A DNA stretch of 64,000 nt. Source: Paracoccaceae bacterium. Its GTDB lineage: Bacteria; Pseudomonadota; Alphaproteobacteria; Rhodobacterales; Rhodobacteraceae. The notes below the pieces were generated by a model that saw only the letters and a program-made list of their open reading frames with translations, made no database searches and had not been told where the DNA came from. The translations under genes and the position numbers were made by a program. The DNA lies in the NCBI GenBank assembly GCA_023383015.1, contig JAHDXW010000019.1, positions 30,987-94,986 on the forward strand, in the 5' to 3' direction. Below, piece after piece: positions 17,688 through 26,384 of the stretch; positions within the stretch are counted from its first letter, which is position 1; each line of letters opens with the position of its first letter.

Positions 17688-19465
17688 AGCTGAGGTCGCA
17701 GGCGTGGTTCGACAACCCGGACAATCCTGGAATGACGGCGCTCTATCTCGAGCGCTACCTCAACTTCGGCCTGACGCGGCAGGAACTGCAGTCGGGGCGG
17801 CCGATCATCGGCATCGCCCAGACCGGGTCGGACCTGTCGCCCTGCAACCGCCACCACCTCGAGCTTGCCAGGCGCGTGCGCGCGGGCATCGAGGCTGCCG
17901 GCGGCGTGACCTTCGAATTCCCCGTCCACCCGATCCAGGAGACCGGGCGGCGCCCGACCGCGGCGATCGACCGCAACCTCGCCTATCTGGGGCTCGTGGA
18001 GCTTCTGCACGGCTATCCCATTGACGGCGTCGTGCTGACGATCGGTTGCGACAAGACCACACCGGCCCTGCTGATGGCGGCCGCGACGGTGAACATCCCG
18101 GCAATCGCGCTGTCGGTCGGGCCGATGCTGAACGGCTGGTGGAAGGGCAGGCGCGCGGGCTCGGGCACGGTGATCTGGGAGGCGCGCGAGATGCTGGCGC
18201 GCGAGGAGATCGGCTACCAGGAGTTCATGGAGATCACCGCCGCCTCGGCACCCTCGGTCGGCTACTGCAACACCATGGGCACGGCGACGACGATGAACTC
18301 GCTGGCCGAGGGGCTGGGGATGCAGCTTCCCGGCTCGGCCTCGATCCCCGCGCCCTACCGCGAGCGCGGGCAGATGGCCCATGCCACCGGCGCCCGCATC
18401 GTCGCCATGGTGCGCGAGGGGCTGAAGCCGGCCGCGATCCTGACGCGCAAGGCGTTCGAGAACGCGGTTGTGCTGTGCTCGGCGCTGGGCGGGTCGACCA
18501 ACGCACCGATCCACCTGGCCGCCATCGCCCGCCACGCCGGCCTCGACCTTGCGGTCGAGGACTGGCAGCGGCTTGGCCTCGACGTGCCGCTGCTGGTCGA
18601 CCTGCAGCCGGCCGGGCAGTACCTGGGCGAGGATTTCCACCGCGCCGGCGGCGTGCCGGCGGTGATGGCCGAGCTGATGGGTGCGGGGCTTCTGCCGCAT
18701 CCCGACGCCCTGACGGTGAGCGGCAGGACGGTGGCCGAGAACCTGGCCGGGGTCGCGGTGGCCGACGCCGAGGTGATCCGCCCGGTCGCCCGGCCGCTGA
18801 AGGCGCGGGCCGGCTTCGTGGCGATGCGCGGCAACCTGTTCGACAGCGCGATCATGAAGATGTCGGTGATCTCGGAGGAGTTCCGCGCCCGCTACCTCTC
18901 TGACCCCGCCGACCCCGAGGCATTCGAGGGCCGCGCGGTGGTGTTCGACGGCCCCGAGGACTACCACCACCGCATCGACGACGCGGCGCTGGCGATCGAC
19001 GAGCGGACCATCCTGGTGATGCGCGGGGCCGGGCCGGTGGGCTACCCCGGCTCGGCCGAGGTGGTGAACATGCAGGCCCCCGCCGCCCTCCTGAAGGCCG
19101 GGATCGCCGATCTGCCCTGCATCGGCGACGGCAGGCAGTCGGGCACCTCGGGTTCGCCCTCGATCCTGAACGCCAGCCCCGAGGCGGCGGTGGGCGGCGG
19201 ACTGGCACTGCTCCGGACCGGCGACCGGGTGCGGGTGGACCTGCGCAGGGGCCGGGTGGACGCGCTTGTGGACCCCGCCGAGTGGGAGGCGCGGCGCGCG
19301 GCGCTGGAGGCCGCTGGCGGCCATCCGGTGCCCCCCGCGCAGACCCCCTGGCAGGAGATCCAGCGCGGCATGGTCGACCAGCTCCACCGCGGCATGGTGC
19401 TGAAGCCGGCGGTTGCGTATCAGCGGGTGGCGGACGTCCATCCGGTGCCGCGGGACAGTCATTGA
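17684..19465 (+). CDS. IlvD/Edd-family sugar-acid dehydratase
   Basis: 593 residues. The three cysteines that ligate the iron-sulfur cluster in this family are present: DLSPCNRHH (Cys54), [10 protein letters not shown] (Cys122) and [11 protein letters not shown] (Cys195). C-terminal signatures [17 protein letters not shown] and [21 protein letters not shown] fit the branch that contains L-arabonate and D-xylonate dehydratases with [2Fe-2S] clusters more than dihydroxyacid dehydratase, which has a different Cys context. It would convert an aldonate to the 2-keto-3-deoxy acid. The downstream SDR and sugar importer fit an oxidative, non-phosphorylating sugar route. The exact substrate is open. 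Confidence 0.85.
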   Translation: MKLRSQAWFDNPDNPGMTALYLERYLNFGLTRQELQSGRPIIGIAQTGSDLSPCNRHHLELARRVRAGIEAAGGVTFEFPVHPIQETGRRPTAAIDRNLAYLGLVELLHGYPIDGVVLTIGCDKTTPALLMAAATVNIPAIALSVGPMLNGWWKGRRAGSGTVIWEAREMLAREEIGYQEFMEITAASAPSVGYCNTMGTATTMNSLAEGLGMQLPGSASIPAPYRERGQMAHATGARIVAMVREGLKPAAILTRKAFENAVVLCSALGGSTNAPIHLAAIARHAGLDLAVEDWQRLGLDVPLLVDLQPAGQYLGEDFHRAGGVPAVMAELMGAGLLPHPDALTVSGRTVAENLAGVAVADAEVIRPVARPLKARAGFVAMRGNLFDSAIMKMSVISEEFRARYLSDPADPEAFEGRAVVFDGPEDYHHRIDDAALAIDERTILVMRGAGPVGYPGSAEVVNMQAPAALLKAGIADLPCIGDGRQSGTSGSPSILNASPEAAVGGGLALLRTGDRVRVDLRRGRVDALVDPAEWEARRAALEAAGGHPVPPAQTPWQEIQRGMVDQLHRGMVLKPAVAYQRVADVHPVPRDSH

Positions 19466-19681
19466 GGGCGACGAGGGGCCGTGGCGGCCCGCGCGCCCCG
19501 GGGCGACACGGCCGCGGAGCTGCGGCGAGGCGTTCCGGGCCGGCGCTGGCCGCAATCGCAACGGTGCCGGCCCCGGAGAGCGCCCTGCGGGAGGTCAATC
19601 TTCGGGCGAAGCCCGTTGCTGGCCCATTCCCGCGCGGTGATCCCGGTGCGGCCGACGGAATTCCGGAAGGGGACACGCGGC

Positions 19682-20095
19682 ATGATTGCCTATGTCACTG
19701 TCGGTGCCGATGACATCGCGCGCGCCAAACGGTTCTACTCCGCGTTCCTGCCGGCCCTCGGGTACGAACTGAAGGAGGGTCCGGAGGGCCTGAGCTACGC
19801 ACTGCCCGCTCGGCCGGGTGAGCCGACCGTTCTGCCGGAATTCTATGTCAAGCCGACCTTCGATGGTCGTCCGGCCTCGGCCGGAAACGGCGCCATGATC
19901 GCGTTCGAGGCGGGCAGTCAGAGGCAGGTTCGTGATCTGCACTCCGCCGCGCTTGCCGCAGGTGGCTCTGACGAGGGCCAGCCCGGCTTCCGTGACGCGT
20001 ATGGACCACACTTCTACGTTGGCTACCTTCGCGACCCCCAGGGCAACAAGATTGCCCTGTTTTCCAGCGATCCGGACGAACCCGGGCGCGGGTGA
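19682..20095 (+). CDS. VOC-family (glyoxalase/dioxygenase fold) protein
   Basis: 137 residues from the ATG at 19682, with AAGGGGAC 7 bases upstream. The beta-alpha-beta pattern of the vicinal-oxygen-chelate fold is visible (VGADDIARAKRFYSAFLPALG and YGPHFYVGYLRDPQGNKIALF). The first metal ligand position, usually His, is Tyr here (AYVTVGADD), so metal binding is uncertain. Codons are noticeably less GC-saturated than in both neighbours, hinting at separate acquisition. The 216 bases before it hold no gene that can be supported. Function unknown. Confidence 0.78.
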   Translation: MIAYVTVGADDIARAKRFYSAFLPALGYELKEGPEGLSYALPARPGEPTVLPEFYVKPTFDGRPASAGNGAMIAFEAGSQRQVRDLHSAALAAGGSDEGQPGFRDAYGPHFYVGYLRDPQGNKIALFSSDPDEPGRG

Positions 20096-20256
20096 CAACG
20101 CGCCCGAAGCGGCCGGCAGGAAGCCCTTCGCCGCATTGCCGGCGGCGGGCGGAATGTGCGCGTCGCGGGGCCTTCCGGTCGACTGCGGACATCCCCCTAC
20201 CACCTTCCCCCGCACCCGCTATCATCCTCCCGACCCAAACCACCAGGGAGGCCCCC

Positions 20257-21012
20257 ATGGACGGGCAGGCGGCGGTGTATCCCTCTCTCGCCGGGCGGCA
20301 GGTGTTCCTCACCGGCGGCGCCACCGGCATCGGGGCGGCGATGGTCGAGGCGTTTGCGGGGCAGGGGGCGGCGGTGGACTTCGTCGACCTCGACGCCGCC
20401 GCGGGCGCGGCGCTGGCCGCGCGGCTGCCCGGCGTCAGGTTCCACGCCGGCGACGTGACCGACACTGCCGGCCTGCAGGCGGCGATCGAGGCGGTGATCG
20501 CCCGCGAGGGCCGGCTCGACGTGCTGGTCAACAACGCCGCCAACGACCGTCGGCACGCCATCGAGACGGTGAGCCCCGAGCTGTGGGAGCGGGTGCTGGC
20601 GGTAAACGTCGGCCATGCCTTCTTCGCCATCCAGGCGGCGATGCCTGTGATGGTGGCGGCGGGGCGGGGGGCGATCCTGAACTTCGGCTCGATCGCCTGG
20701 CGGGTGAAGATCGGGGCGATGCCGGCCTACACCACGGCGAAGGCGGCGATGCACGGGCTCACGCGGTCCTTGACGCAGGTGCTGGGCCGGTCGGGCGTGC
20801 GCATCAACACCATCGCCCCGGGATGGGTGCTGACCGAGCGCCAGCGCGCCGACTACCTTACCCCCGAGGCCGCGGCGCGGCTGGCCGAGGTGCAGGCCCT
20901 GCCGGGCGAGATCGCGCCCGCCGCCGTGGCGGCGCTGGCACTGTTCCTGGCCTCCGACGACGCCGCGATGATCACCGGCCAGGAGATCACCATCGACGGC
21001 GGCTGGACCTGA
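20257..21012 (+). CDS. short-chain dehydrogenase/reductase, probable sugar dehydrogenase
   Basis: 251 residues from ATG 20257, which follows AGGGAGG. Classical SDR motifs: cofactor loop TGGATGIGAAM, DVTD, VNNAAN, catalytic Ser in FGSIAWR, Tyr-Lys in PAYTTAKAAMHG, and APGWVLTERQ. The closing ITGQEITIDGGWT is typical of the family. VDLD at the end of strand 2 favours NAD. Lying between a sugar-acid dehydratase and a sugar ABC importer, it may oxidise the imported aldose to the lactone; the assignment to a particular sugar is inference. Confidence 0.87.
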   Translation: MDGQAAVYPSLAGRQVFLTGGATGIGAAMVEAFAGQGAAVDFVDLDAAAGAALAARLPGVRFHAGDVTDTAGLQAAIEAVIAREGRLDVLVNNAANDRRHAIETVSPELWERVLAVNVGHAFFAIQAAMPVMVAAGRGAILNFGSIAWRVKIGAMPAYTTAKAAMHGLTRSLTQVLGRSGVRINTIAPGWVLTERQRADYLTPEAAARLAEVQALPGEIAPAAVAALALFLASDDAAMITGQEITIDGGWT

Positions 21013-21098
21013 GGGTACCGCGCCGGGCTTGCCCTTCGTCTGATCCGCCGTCGCCGGCTTCCCTGCGGCCGGGAGCATGCCGCGCCGCGGGCGGGGCG

Positions 21099-21155
21099 GA
21101 AACGTTTGCAGGTCTTGTCGCAAACGTTTGCAGATTCGCCGCGCTGTGATATGAA
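21099..21155 (+). promoter_or_regulatory. tandem LacI-type operators overlapping a promoter
   Basis: GAAACGTTTGC (21099-21109) and the perfect 12-base palindrome GCAAACGTTTGC (21120-21131) have centres 22 bases apart, two helical turns, so two repressor dimers would sit on the same face. A promoter fits on the second site: TTGCAG (21128-21133), 16 bases, TATGAA (21150-21155). The GTG of the LacI gene is at 21188. This is the layout of an autorepressed regulator that also controls the transporter genes behind it. Confidence 0.7.
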
Positions 21156-21187
21156 GGTCTCCGACGGCAACCCGCGGGGAGGGGCAG

Positions 21188-22225
21188 GTGGCGCAGTCGG
21201 GCGCGACGCTCAAGCGGCTGGCGGCCGAGTTGCGGCTTTCGGTGGCGACGGTGTCGCGGGCGCTGGCCGGCCACCCGATGATCGCCGAGGACACCCGCGC
21301 GCGCGTCCGGCGGGCGGCGGAGGCGGCCGGCTACGTCCCCAACCGCGCCGCCAAGGCGCTGGTCTCGGGACGGTCGGGCTTCGTCGGCCTGGTGCTGCCG
21401 ATCCGCGGCCACGGCCGCGAGGATCCGTTCCTGGGCGATTTCGTCACCGGCCTCGGGGCGGGGCTGGCCCGCCACGGAACCGACCTCTTCCTTTCGGCGG
21501 TGCCCGAGGGGCAGTCGGAGCTCGAGGTCATCCGCCACATCGTCGACGCCCGCCGCGCCGACGGGCTGGTGCTGGCCCGCACCACCGAGGACGACGCCCG
21601 CGTGGCCTTCCTGGCCGGGCGCCGCTTTCCCTTCGTCACCCACGGCCGCACCTTCCTGCCCGGCATCGCCCACGGCTGGCTTGACACCGACGGGGCCGCG
21701 GCCTTCGGCGAGGCCTTCGCACTGCTGCACGGGCTGGGCCACCGACGGTTCGCGCTGATGACGATCGCCGAGCCGATGACCTTCCGGCGGCACCGCGAGG
21801 AGGGGCTGGCCGCCGCGATCGCCGCCTGCGCCGACCCCGAGGTGCGGCTGGAGACGGTGGTCACCCCGCGCTTCGACCGGGCCGCGCGGGCGGCGGCGGT
21901 CGACCGGCTGCTCGGCCGGCCGGACCGGCCGACGGCGATCATCGGCCTGTTCGACGGGCTGGCGCTGGCGGTGATCGAGGGAGCGGCGCGGGCGGGGCTG
22001 GCGGTGCCGTCCGATCTGTCGGTGACCGGATTCGACGACGTCTCGGCGGCCGCGCATGTGCCGCCGGGGCTGACGACCTTCGACGCCGCGGTGCGCGAGA
22101 GTGCAACGGCGCTGGCCGGGATGCTGGTCCGCGCGATCGCCGCGCCGGAGGGGCCGCCCGAGACCGGGCTGGTGACGCCGCGGCTGATCCTGCGCGGCAG
22201 CCACGGGCCGGCGTCGGGACGGTGA
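21188..22225 (+). CDS. LacI-family transcriptional repressor of the sugar-uptake operon
   Basis: 345 residues, GTG start with GGGGAGGGG upstream. The N-terminal helix-turn-helix reads LKRLAAELRLSVATVSRALAG with the hinge region YVPNRAAKAL near residue 55, then a periplasmic-binding-protein-like effector domain (LVLPIRGHGREDPFLGDFV, ending PSDLSVTGFDDVSAAAHVPPG). It is the first gene of an operon that continues with the solute-binding protein 31 bases later. Two CAAACGTTTG-type palindromes upstream are its likely operators. The inducer is probably the transported sugar or a breakdown product. Confidence 0.9.
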   Translation: MAQSGATLKRLAAELRLSVATVSRALAGHPMIAEDTRARVRRAAEAAGYVPNRAAKALVSGRSGFVGLVLPIRGHGREDPFLGDFVTGLGAGLARHGTDLFLSAVPEGQSELEVIRHIVDARRADGLVLARTTEDDARVAFLAGRRFPFVTHGRTFLPGIAHGWLDTDGAAAFGEAFALLHGLGHRRFALMTIAEPMTFRRHREEGLAAAIAACADPEVRLETVVTPRFDRAARAAAVDRLLGRPDRPTAIIGLFDGLALAVIEGAARAGLAVPSDLSVTGFDDVSAAAHVPPGLTTFDAAVRESATALAGMLVRAIAAPEGPPETGLVTPRLILRGSHGPASGR

Positions 22226-22256
22226 GGCACACGGCAAACCACAGGGGAGGACGATC

Positions 22257-23516
22257 ATGAAGCCGAGACATCTTCTGGCCACGGCCCTCGCGGGGCTCCT
22301 TGCCGCGGCACCCCCGGCGCTCGGCCAGGCGCTGTTCTGGTCGACGCAGGCCCAGCCGATCGAAGAGACGCAGGCGATGCGCGAGATGGTGTTGAAGGGC
22401 TTTGCCGGCGGCGTCGACTACCAGGCCGCCGACGGCGGGCCGTGGCTGACGCGGCTGCAGGCCGAGGTGGCCGCCGGGCGCGGCACGATTGCGGTGCTGG
22501 GCGGGCTGCACGGCGATTTCGCCTCGGTCGCGGACGCGCTGGCCGACCTGTCGGATGTCGACGTCGCCGGGGTGAACGCCAACATGGTCGCGCTCGGCCG
22601 GCTCGGGGGGGCCGGGCAGAAGTACATCCCCTGGATGCAGGCGACCTACCTGATGGCCGCCAGCCGCGAGGCACTGGCCTACCTGCCCGAGGGCGCCGAC
22701 CTCGAGGCGCTGAGCTACGACCAGCTGATCGCCTGGGCACGGGCAATGGCCGAGGCGACGGGAGGGCCGAAGTTCGGCCTGCCGGCGGGGCCGCGCGGCC
22801 TCAAGCACCGCTTCTTCCAGGGTTTCCTGTTGCCCTCCTACACCGGCTCGATGGTCACCGCCTTCCGCTCGGAGGAGGCCGAGGCGGCCTGGGAGGCGAT
22901 GAAGGAGCTGTGGCGCTGGACCAACCCGGCCTCGACCAACTACGGCTTCATGCAGGAGCAGCTCCTGACCGGCGAGGTGTGGCTCGCCTTCGACCACACC
23001 GCCCGGCTGGCCGACGCCTTCAACCAGCGCCCCGACGACTTCGTCGCCTTCCCCGCCCCGGCCGGGCCGAAGGGGCGGGCCTACATGCCGGTGATCGCCG
23101 GGGTGGCGATGCCGGTGACGGCGCCCGACCCGGCCCAGTCGCGGGCGCTGATCGCCTACATGCTGGCCCCCGAGACCCAGATCGCGACCCTGCGCGCCAC
23201 CAACTTCTACCCCGTCGTCGAGGTCGGGCTGCCCGCGGACATGCCGGCGTCGGTGCGGGCATCGGGCCCGGCGATCGCGGCCATGACGACGGCGCCCGAC
23301 GCGCTGCCGGCGCTGCTGCCGATGGGACTCGGCGCGCTCGGCGGGCAGTTCAACCAGGTCTATGTCGACACCTTCGAGCGCATCGTGTTGGGCGGCCAGC
23401 CGGTGCGCGCCGTGCTCGACAGCCAGGCCGAGGAGCTGCGGCGCATCCTCGCCGAGGCGGGCGCGCCCTGCTGGGCGCCCGATGCGCCGTCCGAGGGGCC
23501 CTGCCCGGTCGACTGA
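22257..23516 (+). CDS. extracellular sugar-binding protein of ABC transporter
   Basis: 419 residues, ATG preceded by GGGGAGGACG. A signal peptide is clear: MKPRHLLATALAGLLAAAPP then ALGQA as a likely signal peptidase I site. The mature protein has the family-1 binding-protein look: WLTRLQAEVAAGRGTIAVLGG early, EQLLTGEVWLAFDHTARL and VIAGVAMPVTAPDP later. It would capture a carbohydrate in the periplasm and deliver it to the two permeases encoded next. The C-terminus holds two cysteines (APCWAPDAPSEGPCPVD) that may form a disulfide. Confidence 0.88.
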   Translation: MKPRHLLATALAGLLAAAPPALGQALFWSTQAQPIEETQAMREMVLKGFAGGVDYQAADGGPWLTRLQAEVAAGRGTIAVLGGLHGDFASVADALADLSDVDVAGVNANMVALGRLGGAGQKYIPWMQATYLMAASREALAYLPEGADLEALSYDQLIAWARAMAEATGGPKFGLPAGPRGLKHRFFQGFLLPSYTGSMVTAFRSEEAEAAWEAMKELWRWTNPASTNYGFMQEQLLTGEVWLAFDHTARLADAFNQRPDDFVAFPAPAGPKGRAYMPVIAGVAMPVTAPDPAQSRALIAYMLAPETQIATLRATNFYPVVEVGLPADMPASVRASGPAIAAMTTAPDALPALLPMGLGALGGQFNQVYVDTFERIVLGGQPVRAVLDSQAEELRRILAEAGAPCWAPDAPSEGPCPVD

Positions 23517-23531
23517 CCGCGGGCCGCCTGC

Positions 23532-23553
23532 GGGGCGGGCGCGCGCCCGCCCC
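23532..23553 (+). terminator. perfect 22-base GC palindrome between binding-protein and permease genes
   Basis: GGGGCGGGCGC followed directly by GCGCCCGCCCC, a perfect inverted repeat lying in the 103-base gap between the binding-protein stop and the first permease. With no T tract it is less a terminator than an mRNA-stabilising stem that would leave more binding-protein message than permease message, as known for the malE-malF gap of E. coli. Confidence 0.5.
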
Positions 23554-23619
23554 GCCGGCGGCAGCGCCACCGCCCGGGGGCGCCTCTGCCCGCCCCGGGC
23601 CCCGACGGGAGAACCGGCC

Positions 23620-24462
23620 ATGCCGCGGCTTCTGCCCTACCTGCTGCTCCTGCCCGCGACGGCGTTCCTTGTCGTCTTCTTCCTCTATCCCTTCCTGCTC
23701 GTGGCCATCGAGTCGGTGACCCGCCAGGGGGCCTGGTCGCTGGCCAACTACGAGCGCATGGCCGGTCACTGGAAGTTCTCCGCGGCGTTCTGGAACACGC
23801 TGCTGCTGGCCGGCATCGTGGTGCCGATCCAGCTGGCGCTGGCCCTGACGATGGCCAGCGTCGTAACCGGGCTGAAGGCGGGCCGGGCGACCATCCTCTA
23901 CATATTCGCGATCCCGCTTGGCATCTCCGATCTTGCTGCCGGGCTGGTGTGGCTGGCCATCTTCGAGCAGACCGGCTTCCTGAACTCGCTGCTCACGGGC
24001 TTCGGGCTGGTCGAGCGGCCGGTCCTGTTCCTCGGCTACCAGAACCCGTGGGCGATCCTGCTGGCGATCGTGCTGGCCGAGGTGTGGCGCGCGACGGCCA
24101 TCATGATGGTCATCCTCGTCGCCGGCATGGGGCTGATCCCGCGCGAGTACGGCGAGGCGGCCGAGGTGTTCGGCGCCTCGCGGTGGCAGCGCTTCCTGCG
24201 CGTCACCCTGCCGCTGCTGCGGCCCTCGCTGCAGACCGCGCTGATCCTGCGCGTGATCCTTGCCTTCGAGGTCTTCGCCGTGGTGGCCGCGCTCGGCGGC
24301 ACCCAGTTCCCGGTGCTGATGGGCGAGACCTACAACTGGCAGTTCACGCTGCAGGACCGCGGCGTGGCGGCGGCCCTTGCGATGGTGATTCTGGCCATTT
24401 CGATCGCCGCGACGCTGGTGCTGCTGCGGCTGCTGCATGTGCCGAAGGAGGCGCGGACATGA
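23620..24462 (+). CDS. sugar ABC transporter permease (MalF type)
   Basis: 280 residues from ATG 23620; the frame is open upstream through the palindromic gap but without similarity. Six hydrophobic segments are seen, starting LLPYLLLLPATAFLVVFFLYP. The cytoplasmic EAA loop that docks on the ATPase is EYGEAAEVFGASRWQRFLRV followed by TLPLLRPSL. Its stop overlaps the start of the second permease by four bases. Together they form the inner-membrane channel. Confidence 0.9.
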   Translation: MPRLLPYLLLLPATAFLVVFFLYPFLLVAIESVTRQGAWSLANYERMAGHWKFSAAFWNTLLLAGIVVPIQLALALTMASVVTGLKAGRATILYIFAIPLGISDLAAGLVWLAIFEQTGFLNSLLTGFGLVERPVLFLGYQNPWAILLAIVLAEVWRATAIMMVILVAGMGLIPREYGEAAEVFGASRWQRFLRVTLPLLRPSLQTALILRVILAFEVFAVVAALGGTQFPVLMGETYNWQFTLQDRGVAAALAMVILAISIAATLVLLRLLHVPKEART

Positions 24463-25325
24463 CCGCCGGATCCTCTCCCGCCGCCGCGCCGGCGCCTGCC
24501 GCGCCTGCGCCGGCCGCCGATGTCCGGCGGGCCGGGCGCTGGCTGTTCCGCGCCGGCGTCGTGTTCTTGTGCGCCTGGGTCCTGGTGCCGATCTACCTTC
24601 TGATGGTCAACGCGCTGTCGGCGCCGGCCGATGTCACCGGCTTTCCCAAGCGGCTGGTTCCCGGCTTCGACCCCGGATCGCTGGCCTTCTTCCTGCGCTT
24701 CCAGGGCGTCGCCGAGGCGCTGTGGAACTCGGTGCAGGTGGCGGCGGTGACGATGGTGCTGTCGATCGGCATCGGCGCGCCGGCGGGCTATGCGCTGTCG
24801 CGCTTCGACTTCCCGGGCAAGGGGATGTTCCGGCTTCTGGTGATCATGACGCGGGCCTTCCCGCTGCCGCTGCTGGCGCTGCCCCTCGCGGTGCTGTTCA
24901 TCCGCACCGGGCTGGACGATTCGATCGTCGGGCTGGCGCTGGTGCACACGACGCTGGCGCTGCCGTTCGCGGTGCTGATCACCTTCTCGCTGTTCTCCGG
25001 CATCCCGGTGGAGCTCGAGGAGGCCGCCTGGACGCTGGGCTGCACGCGCCTGCAGGCGGTGCTGCGGGTGGTGATGCCGCTGGCCCTGCCGGGGATCGCG
25101 GCCTCGGCCGTCTTCGCCTTCGTCATCTCGTGGAACGAGGTGTTCGCGGCGGCAGTGCTGACCATCCAGAACCGGACGCTGACCGCCTTCCTGCTGCAGA
25201 GCCTCGACGTCTCGCCGCTGCCGCTGAAGTTCGCGGGCGGCGCCGCGCTCGTCATCCCCGCGCTCGTCTTCATCTTCGCCGTGCGCCGGTATCTCTTCGC
25301 GATGTGGGGCATCGCCAACCGCTAG
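24459..25325 (+). CDS. sugar ABC transporter permease (MalG type)
   Basis: 288 residues. An Ala/Pro-rich cytoplasmic leader (about 25 residues) precedes the first helix AGVVFLCAWVLVPIYLLMV. The EAA loop is VELEEAAWTLGCTRLQAVLR with VVMPLALPGI after it. The last helix ends VFIFAVRRYLFAMWGIANR. MalG-type topology and gene order fit a carbohydrate uptake-1 importer. Start overlaps the upstream permease stop; the ATPase begins 15 bases after this stop. Confidence 0.9.
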   Translation: MTAGSSPAAAPAPAAPAPAADVRRAGRWLFRAGVVFLCAWVLVPIYLLMVNALSAPADVTGFPKRLVPGFDPGSLAFFLRFQGVAEALWNSVQVAAVTMVLSIGIGAPAGYALSRFDFPGKGMFRLLVIMTRAFPLPLLALPLAVLFIRTGLDDSIVGLALVHTTLALPFAVLITFSLFSGIPVELEEAAWTLGCTRLQAVLRVVMPLALPGIAASAVFAFVISWNEVFAAAVLTIQNRTLTAFLLQSLDVSPLPLKFAGGAALVIPALVFIFAVRRYLFAMWGIANR

Positions 25326-25340
25326 GACAGGGAGGGGCCG

Positions 25341-26384
25341 ATGGCCGAGATCCGCATCAGGGGCGTCGCCAAGACCTTCGGCAGCTTCACGGCGCTGCAT
25401 TCGGTCGACCTGACGATCCGCGACCGCGAGTTCCTGGTGCTGCTCGGTGCCTCGGGCTGCGGCAAGACCACGCTGCTGCGCATCGTCGCGGGGCTCGAGA
25501 CCGCATCGGCGGGCGAGGTCTGGATCGGCGAGCGCCGGGTGGACGGGCTTGCCCCGCGCGACCGCGGCATCGCCATGGTGTTCCAGAACTATGCCGTCTT
25601 CCCGCATCTGACGGTCTACGAGAACATCGCCTTCGGCCTGCGCATGAAGAAGCTGCCGCAGGCCGAGATCGACCGGCGCGTGACGCGCAACGCCGAGCTG
25701 ATGCACATCGAGCAGCTGCTGAAGCGCTACTCCGGCCAGTTGTCGGGCGGCCAGCGCCAGCGGGTGGCGGTGGCTCGCGCGCTGGCGATGGAGCCCGCGG
25801 TGATCCTGATGGACGAGCCGCTGTCGAATCTCGATGCGCTGCTCAGGCTCGAGATGCGGGCCGAACTCAAGGGCGTGCTGGCCGGCAGCCGGACCACCAC
25901 GATCTACGTCACCCACGACCAGGTCGAGGCGATGAGCCTGGCCGACCGCATTGCGGTGATGAACGCCGGCCGGATCGTGCAGGCCGACGACCCGGTGCAG
26001 GTCTACCGCAACCCCGCGGCGCGCTTCGTGGGCAGCTTCATCGGCAATCCGCCGATGAACTTCCTGCCCGCCACTCCCGCCGGGCCCGGCGCCTGGGAGG
26101 TGGCGGGGCTGCGCCTGGCCGGGCCGGCGGGCGCGGCGGGGCGCATCGAGTTCGCGATCCGCCCCGAGGATCTCGCCCCGGCGCCCGAGGGCCTTGCCGC
26201 CACCGTCCGTGTGGTCGAGCCGCTGGGGCCGCACACGCTGGTCACCGCCGAGGTCGCCGGCGCGCCGTTCCGCGCCGTGCTCGACAGCGACCTGCGCGTC
26301 GCCCCCGGCGACCGGCTGACGCTGGCCCCCGCTGCCGACCGCATCCGCTGGTTCGACCCCGAGACGCAGGAAGCCCTGACATGA
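25341..26384 (+). CDS. sugar ABC transporter ATPase (UgpC/MsmK type)
   Basis: 347 residues. Walker A GASGCGKTTLLRIV, Q-loop MVFQNYAVFPHLTVYENIAF, signature LSGGQRQRVAVARAL, Walker B VILMDEPLSNLDALLR and the H-loop TIYVTHDQVEAMSLADR are all intact. The C-terminal third is a TOBE/OB-fold regulatory domain (FAIRPEDLAPAPEGL), shorter than in MalK. It energises import through the two permeases. The stop overlaps the start of the glycoside hydrolase gene by four bases, so hydrolase and transporter are made in step. Confidence 0.92.
   Translation: MAEIRIRGVAKTFGSFTALHSVDLTIRDREFLVLLGASGCGKTTLLRIVAGLETASAGEVWIGERRVDGLAPRDRGIAMVFQNYAVFPHLTVYENIAFGLRMKKLPQAEIDRRVTRNAELMHIEQLLKRYSGQLSGGQRQRVAVARALAMEPAVILMDEPLSNLDALLRLEMRAELKGVLAGSRTTTIYVTHDQVEAMSLADRIAVMNAGRIVQADDPVQVYRNPAARFVGSFIGNPPMNFLPATPAGPGAWEVAGLRLAGPAGAAGRIEFAIRPEDLAPAPEGLAATVRVVEPLGPHTLVTAEVAGAPFRAVLDSDLRVAPGDRLTLAPAADRIRWFDPETQEALT

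Noticed and set aside
24437..26380. 648-codon in-frame extension upstream of the GH63-like gene
   Set aside because: Runs through the second permease and the ATPase in another frame; the ATG at 26381 overlaps the ATPase stop and begins the family-like sequence.
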